This document shows positions 18,328-23,093 of a stretch of DNA of 23,093 nt, one piece after another. The position numbers and the translations under genes were made by a program. Under the pieces are notes generated by a model that did not search any database, had not been told where the DNA came from, and worked only from the letters and a program-made list of their open reading frames with translations. Source of the DNA: Welwitschia mirabilis (lineage: Eukaryota > Gnetophyta > Gnetopsida > Welwitschiales); the NCBI GenBank assembly GCA_051453625.1, contig JBOZIK010000001.1, forward strand, positions 52,122,309 to 52,145,401, in the 5' to 3' direction. Numbering within the stretch: position 1 is the stretch's first letter; each line of letters begins with the position of its first letter.

Positions 18328-19380
18328 ATGGGAAGAACTGAACTGGCTGCTTAAAGAAAAGGGAAAGAACTGGCAGACTCCTCTTCAAAAAAGTGGTTTC
18401 TCAGTGAAGAACACAAGAAGTTTTGGCTCACTTGCTTCTCAAAAAGGCCCATTGTTCTTGAGAGGAGAATAGATTTTGAGTCATTCAGGCATGAACTCCA
18501 GATTTTCCACAAGTTTGAGACACTAGAATGGCAACATGCTTTAGACTTAGACACCAGAGCCTCAGTTAAAATGGTAACTCTTTTATTGTAATGGGCACTT
18601 GGATAGATACAATGGTAAGATTACATCTAGAGTTTATGGCAAAAATGTAGAGACAACTCTAGATATGATATCTGAGGTTACTGGTTTTCCAAATGCGGGT
18701 AGTTTTTATAATATGACCTCAGTTTAGTCTCTTGAAGAAGCCATTCCAAAAGATGAATTAACTCATGAATTGTGTGGAAAACATGTGGAATGGAAAGTCA
18801 ACATCCCTACAAATCAGCTACAGCTATTTTATAGAGTTATTTTTCAGATTTGCACTCACAATATAGTTCCCAAACTTTGTCACAGAGAGGAGGTTTCTCC
18901 AGCATGTGCATATATTATGTATTGTATTGGCCAGGGAGTAAGATTTAGTCTGTGCAAATTTATTTTGATATATACGAGCCAATTCTTTGTTCCTACCAAT
19001 GTTGGCCTTTCGGTGGTTTAGTCATTGCTCTTTTGATGAATCTAGAGTTTATCATTGATAAGGATGAAGAGTTTGTGAAGGTACTAAAACCATTGAATGC
19101 CTTTTCATTAAAGAAAATGAATATTTTTTCAGAAACCATTGGTCTAGCTCCTCAGTCCCCTCCTCCAAAAAGAAAAATGGTTAGTGAGACTTCATCAACA
19201 TCAGAAATATCTAATGAAGTTCTCCTTCAAACTATGAAAAAAATAGACCGAAAATTGGATAGAATCTTATTTTGGCTTTCAACATATGGTTTTGATATTC
19301 CTCTTAGCTCAGATGAAGAGGAAAAGCAGGCTTCACTAGCACCAGCAGAGGGTCCTTCTCATGCAGAGTCTTTTGATTGA
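18328..19380 (+). pseudogene. Extra ORF downstream of pol in Copia B
   Basis: The ATG at 18328 has a CCATGG context. The reading frame is broken by TAA at 18352, a frameshift near 18590, TAG at 18725 and a second shift near 18960-19010 that restores the starting frame, ending in TGA at 19378. The decayed product is about 350 residues. Visible blocks are KRPIVLERRIDFESF, YNGKITSRVYGKNVETT, MISEVTGFPNAGSFY, CHREEVSPACAYIMYCIGQG and WPFGGLVIALLM. These resemble, from memory, the plant transposon-associated domain with 'R.V....E', 'VRGK.I' and 'EVS..RA.L.Y.I..G' elements. The C-terminal third is polar, with a basic PPPKRK patch (possible nuclear signal) and an acidic SSDEEE tail. No membrane segments typical of an envelope are obvious. 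Function is unknown. Confidence 0.65.
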
Positions 19381-19828
19381 TTTCATGCCCTCTTTTTGTT
19401 CCCTTTTATACACTCTTGCTCGTTCTCCTACTCTTCTCAATAATGACAAAGGGGGAGAAGCTATCACTTTATACTTTGTTCACTTTCTTTGTCCTCCCTC
19501 ATCTCTTTTTGTAATATAATCAATCTCATCATCAACTTAATAGAAAACAATTTTTTTTGTTCCGAAATGTGTGTCTAAATTTTTTTTCTTGCTCTCAAAC
19601 AAAGTCTATTTGAATGTGATTATCATCATTATTTTTAAGCTAATACCTATCCTTGTTCTAACAATTACAAGTGCAGATAGGTTGGTGTTTCAAGCTAACT
19701 ATGATCCTTGCAGGTCTTTGAACTCTGCAGTTCTTTAAACAAGAATAAAATTGAAGGGGAGCACAACAAATTGTTATCAACCTCCTGTTTAAAACTTTTG
19801 ACATGATTTTAGCATGTTGTCATCATTC
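19381..19828 (+). other. 3' untranslated region of Copia B
   Basis: A T-rich stretch without coding similarity. It holds two purine runs that resemble the polypurine tract: ACAAAGGGGGAGAAG (19446-19460) and TTGAAGGGGAGC (19751-19762). In several plant Copia lineages such G-rich runs recur before the 3' LTR. Their use as additional plus-strand primers is possible but not shown here. Confidence 0.55.
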
Positions 19829-19840
19829 AAAAGGGAGAGA
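19829..19840 (+). promoter_or_regulatory. Polypurine tract of Copia B
   Basis: AAAAGGGAGAGA ends one base before the TGTTGC start of the 3' LTR. This is the standard location of the plus-strand primer in LTR retrotransposons. Confidence 0.85.
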
Positions 19841-19841
19841 T

Positions 19842-20737
19842 TGTTGCAAAGATGTCAGAGATAAGTGAGTGTCAATGATGAACACCAAGAAGCCTATAAA
19901 ACCAAATGAAGAGATATCATGGGTACAAATGCTAAAACCAAGGACTAATTTATATTGGGATGTCTAACCATTCCCACTGGAACATTCGGGTGAGTCCACG
20001 AAAATAAGTAGAATACAGATTTCAAAGTGGAACGTTTGCAGATTAGTCTGGGATGTCGGATGAACAAACTTATTAGTTTTCATGAAGTCAAAGATGGGAC
20101 GTCTGAATGTTTGTGTGGGACTTCTGAGTAATTCTCATGTCAAAAAGTGGGACGTTCGACCATAAGCATGGGACGTCTGGCCTAATGTGGGACGTCTGAC
20201 CAGATGAACGTTATAGCGGAACTATATTAAAGAAGAAGCTTAAATAGAACACTCTTGGTCAGATCTAACACTACTGTATTTACATTGTATATTCTTGTGT
20301 TCAAAGAGAATCACTTTGAGAAAAATTGGCTATCATATTTTTTGTATACTCCTCATTGCTGATGTACTATGCATTGTTAAGGCATTTTCCCATCAGATTT
20401 TCTCTCTCTCAAACACTTCCACTCTGATTGCTCACTAGGTTGAGCTCTGTTGTATTATCCTGTCTTTTTTACTGATGTGAAGAAGAAAAAAAGGGGATGT
20501 TGTGAACTTCTATTGTGCTAACAGAACCGGTAAGCTGATAGCAGTTGCTAACCCCTGAGAGTGGAGTAGGCTGATTGCTGAACCACTATAGATACTAGTG
20601 TCTCTTTCTTTTGCATTTATTTCTGATAATGTTTTAGTATTGATTTCTGATTAAGAAGGACCTTAAGGTTATCTGCAATTAAATTTTTTAAGATACTCTA
20701 GTCACCTCTCCCTCTAGAGCATATTTCGATCCTAACA
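19842..20737 (+). repeat. 3' LTR of Copia B
   Basis: It runs TGTTGCAAAGATG...GATCCTAACA, 896 bases, colinear with the 5' LTR. It holds about nine GGGACGTC-type motifs between 19956 and 20205, several mutated (GGGATGTC, GGAACATTC), and TTAAATAG (20238-20245) as TATA-like box. Compared with the 5' LTR it lacks about 120 bases after GTTATAGCGGAACTA. GAGAGTGGAGTAGG and the CCCTCTAGAGC end block are kept. Confidence 0.9.
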
Positions 20738-20742
20738 CCTCT
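20738..20742 (+). repeat. Target site duplication CCTCT, right copy
   Basis: CCTCT follows the terminal CA of the 3' LTR directly and equals 11082-11086. Confidence 0.9.
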
Positions 20743-20830
20743 TGCAGTTTTTCATTACTCAAGTTTCTTGCCTATTGAGTGCAATTGAGAAGGAATTGAA
20801 AGGCATGGAGAAGTGCTTGAAACTTCGACA
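20743..20830 (+). pseudogene. Possible continuation of Copia C after the insertion
   Basis: Read from the CCTCT duplication, the sequence gives PLAVFHYSSFLP, recalling the Copia block 'T-P-L-A-x-H-F-K-L-S...P' that should follow the KYA...K segment just left of Copia B. A weak IEKELKGMEK follows in another frame. This agrees with Copia B having inserted within the Copia C RT, but the similarity is short and then lost, so the limit is uncertain. Confidence 0.4.
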
Positions 20831-21724
20831 CACAGATCTTCTAGGAAGAGAGAGATTTCTGGACTCTGCAATGCGATGCAGACAAAGCCTGAAATTTCCT
20901 TTCCAATTCCTTTGAAAAGGTTCTAGTTGCTAGACCTTCATTGAAGCTTTCCTACGTAAGAATATCTCAAACTTTAGTGAATTGGGATTACTATGTCACT
21001 GAGCAGCAGATTGGCTATGATTGACTTTCTTTGAGATCCACAAAGATCTTCACACATTTTTATGGGAGATGAATCTTTTGGGGACAAGGGTTAGAAATTT
21101 TGTCCATGGACTCCAAATCAACTGGAATGGGATAATTCATTTTTCAAAGGATGACATGGCCACCGGTCTGTAATTCAAAATGTGGATGCAGATCTAAGCG
21201 TCTTGCATTTACTTTGAATGATTCTTCATGCCATAGGCCTTATGTCTCATTAGCATGAACAGGATGTTAAGAAAGCAAGAAAAGTATTCAAATTTGCATA
21301 GTTACTAATATTTGCAGCGCAGGTTCTATTCAAGTTGTTCTTATTGGCATTGTTCACAAACTTCTCACGCAATATCTGGAGCCAAGATACATTAAAAAGG
21401 AATGGCTTCCCAAAAGCCAAGAATTGGAGGCTATTTTCAAAACCCTTAAGCAACATGCAAATGATATGAGGCCCATTACAAATGAGATGGAAATGTCACT
21501 GGAGGGAGATCATCTAGAGGAAAGCCTTCTCTTTGTTGCCTTGCAACATGACACTGGAGTTCTAGGAGATGCTTTCCAAGCAAGTTTTGGGGAAAAACAA
21601 CATTTCGAAGAGCTGAATTGGTTAGTCATTCTTTTAACTTAGAATTTCACTCAAACCTTGGTTGCATTGGATCTATTAAGCAAAGACTTGAAAGGCTTAG
21701 AGGGACCAAACCCTCCACACAAGA
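20831..21724. other. Unassigned stretch before the LINE
   Basis: No confident family match. An open frame at 21424-21642 encodes a Glu- and Leu-rich 72-residue piece with no known motif. Since it directly precedes the LINE endonuclease on the same strand, the region might be the decayed ORF1 of that LINE. No zinc knuckle or RNA-binding motif was seen to support that. Confidence 0.4.
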
Positions 21725-22796
21725 ATGAATGTTCTAAGTGGAAATGTGAGAGGTTGCCACCAGCATACCCTTAAAGGGTGTTGACTTCAAAGAAACCCTC
21801 AGATTTTCTGTGTGCAAGAGACTAAGGTTTTTGATGTTGAGAATCAAGGTTTAATCAGGAAACATTTCCCAGGGGCTTGTTTCATATATGCCGACTCTGT
21901 GGGAAGATCCAGAGGTCTTGGATGAAATGGAATCCTATAATTCAGGTGTATTTAATATGGAATTCTTGTAACTCTATGGGCCTGCACATTAATCAACAAT
22001 GGCTTCTAGTAAATGTTCGTGCTCCTCTATTTAGGAAGTGAGACTTCTGGGATGACTTGTTTATCCATTTGAATGGCTATAAGATGCTGATGTTGTTAGT
22101 GGGAGATTTCAATGACCATATGTGGCATGATGAAAAACAATGTGAGGACACATTTGCAAGTTGTGTTTTCTTTGTGATGTTGTCAACAAATTTGGGTTGA
22201 TTGGCATTCCCATTTCAAACTTGAAGTACACAAGGTGTAACATTAAAGTGGAACATACAGAATTTACTATAAAATTCATAGCTTTCTGACGAATCCAAAT
22301 GGGCTATAACTGTTTGTAGTTCTTATGGTATCACTTTGCCCTGGATTGGCTTAGACCATTGGCCTAGTTTTCTCAAATGGAAGCAGATACAAATGCCACC
22401 TAGAATCTATTGCTGGGAAAATGGATGGGAAGAATTTCTGGAAGTATCATTCCTTGTTGACGAAGTTTGGTGTAATTCTACAATGGTTAGCGCTTAATAC
22501 ATTCTTTTGAAAAAACTCTCTCAACTTAACGGTGGAAGTACATGGAATCAAAATCATGTGTTGAAGTGGAAGACTTGCAAATAGGCATGTGCAGACAAAG
22601 TAAACAAGAATCAACAGGACATGCAAGTGAAGGGATATGATCTGGCAAAGTGTAATGCAGAGATTCATATTCTAGTGGAATACTTTTAGTTGCAGAAATG
22701 GGAGCGTAAATTATTGGGCATAGTGAGCTAAAGTCCAATGGATACAAGCTGGGGATGAAAGAACACATTTTCACATTAGTGTGCATTAATGAAAAC
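21725..22796 (+). pseudogene. L1-type LINE endonuclease (ORF2 N-terminus) remnant
   Basis: The ATG at 21725 opens MNVLSGNVRGC, matching the start of plant L1 ORF2 ('..SWNVRG', Trp changed to Gly). Further AP-endonuclease blocks appear across frames: IFCVQETK with the catalytic Glu (about 21811-21834), LVNVRAPLFRK and FWDDLF (22008-22058), LVGDFNDHMWHDEKQ (22096-22140) with the Asp-Asn pair, and LDHWPSFLKW (22350-22379) with the Asp-His pair. After it come a helical linker (WERKLLGIV) and KVQWIQAGDERTHFH (about 22731-22775), corresponding to the '.WL..GD.NT.FFH' block just before the RT. The RT itself is not present. The match ends where the hAT-like terminus starts at 22797. Many stops and shifts show it is dead. 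The endonuclease nicks target DNA in living LINEs. Confidence 0.8.
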
Positions 22797-22910
22797 CATG
22801 GTTGTGAAACTTGGACTTGGCACCAAACTGTTTTGGCTACCCTGGACTCGGACTCGTTAGCCAAACTTGGCAAATTCGGCGTAAACTCGGGAGGCCAAAA
22901 GAGTTTGGTT
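22797..22910 (+). mobile_element. Third GAGTC-family hAT-like terminus
   Basis: CATGGTTGTGAAACTTGG (22797 on) aligns with the minus-strand right end of the copy at 12862-13576 (CATTGTTGCAAGACTCGG). About 19 of 27 terminal bases agree, and most differences are transitions. A2 and G5 of hAT ends are kept. Within 50 bases a GACTCGGACTCG block (22845-22856) is identical to the subterminal block of that copy. The preceding eight bases ATGAAAAC (22789-22796) would be the left target duplication. The right end is not in the window. Confidence 0.55.
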
Positions 22911-23041
22911 TTCATATACTTTTTGAAAGAAAAAGGAATTTTTATGCTTTCAGATAAGGCATAGAGCATTTCTAAATATTAGACAAGTAATGGAATACAC
23001 CATATTAAATATTAATGAAACATATAACTAGGTTTGTTAAA
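22911..23041. other. AT-rich interior of hAT-like element, no feature
   Basis: About 130 bases of AT-rich sequence with no coding similarity. If the terminus at 22797 is correct, this is internal transposon sequence. Confidence 0.4.
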
Positions 23042-23093
23042 AACTCGAACTCGTCATTGCTCATTCGTCATTAGTCATTACTCATTACTACGA
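23042..23093 (+). repeat. Short tandem repeats: AACTCG x2 and TCATTNN x5
   Basis: Two AACTCG units (23042-23053) lead into five heptamers starting TCATT at 23054, 23061, 23068, 23075 and 23082, ending TACGA at the window edge. The heptamer varies in its last two bases (GC, CG, AG, AC, AC). It does not match the plant telomere unit TTTAGGG. The array may continue beyond the window. The AACTCGAACTCG start resembles the CGAGT units of the hAT-like family. Confidence 0.8.

Larger units (their letters stand above)
11087..20737 (+). mobile_element. Copia B: full-length LTR retrotransposon, inactive
   Basis: A structurally complete Ty1/Copia element of about 9.65 kb including N runs. In order it holds 5' LTR (11087-12270), PBS (12273-12284), gag, protease, integrase, RT, RNase H tail ending at 17795, an ACGTC-motif spacer, an extra ORF (18328-19380), a polypurine tract (19829-19840) and 3' LTR (19842-20737). 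The integrase-before-RT order defines Copia. Two gag zinc knuckles, long LTRs and an ORF after pol recall the SIRE/Maximus lineage, but this is an inference. In a 200-base comparison by eye the two LTR starts differ at roughly 12 percent of sites, mostly C/T and G/A changes, so it is old. At least ten in-frame stops and several frameshifts make it dead. It lies inside the RT of Copia C. Confidence 0.9.

Noticed and set aside
22526-22969. Minus-strand frame of 147 codons
   Set aside because: It overlaps the LINE remnant and the hAT-like terminus on the opposite strand and shows no domain pattern.

Overview
This looks like plant nuclear DNA, AT-rich and almost entirely made of decayed, nested transposable elements. 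The very long gene-poor stretches, one lone plant-type ARF exon and assembly gaps fit a large seed-plant genome. A conifer or other gymnosperm is my guess, but nothing in the window proves it. No prokaryotic feature is present.

Layout. (1) 1-2610: a decayed Ty1/Copia pol ('Copia A': integrase, reverse transcriptase, RNase H), perhaps with an LTR scrap at its left edge. It is cut by the terminus of a GAGTC-rich hAT-like transposon (2611-2815), followed by a hAT transposase C-terminal exon remnant (3015-3345). (2) 3346-6804: no recognisable gene, probably intron or old intergenic DNA. (3) 6805-6895: one intact exon of an ARF small GTPase, closest to the plant ARFB class, with good splice sites. 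It is the only sequence here that looks conserved as a host gene. No other exon of it was found. (4) 7031-10030: an (AG)n microsatellite, a truncated LTR ('LTR D') rich in tandem motifs, the U5 end of an inverted LTR, then a forward LTR with a TATA box and a degenerate primer-binding site ('Copia C'). (5) 10116-11086: the Copia C reverse transcriptase remnant, split by a structurally complete but dead Copia element ('Copia B', 11087-20737) that carries a perfect 5-bp target duplication, CCTCT. (6) 20738-23093: a possible short tail of Copia C, an unassigned stretch, a decayed L1-type LINE endonuclease, another terminus of the GAGTC hAT-like family, and a 7-bp tandem repeat at the edge.

Copia B holds 5' LTR, tRNA-iMet-type PBS, gag with two CCHC knuckles, protease, integrase, RT (YVDD region lost in a gap), RNase H tail, an ACGTC-motif region, an extra ORF downstream of pol, a polypurine tract and 3' LTR. 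Its gag is interrupted by a hAT-like non-autonomous element with an 8-bp target duplication. The nesting gives a relative order: Copia C, then Copia B, then the hAT-like element.

Six runs of N interrupt the window. Three of them are flanked by direct repeats and may be assembly artefacts. The most interesting items are the GAGTC hAT-like family with three recognisable termini, the recurrence of the LTR promoter motif ahead of the extra ORF of Copia B, and the isolated ARF exon followed by at least 16 kb of repeats.
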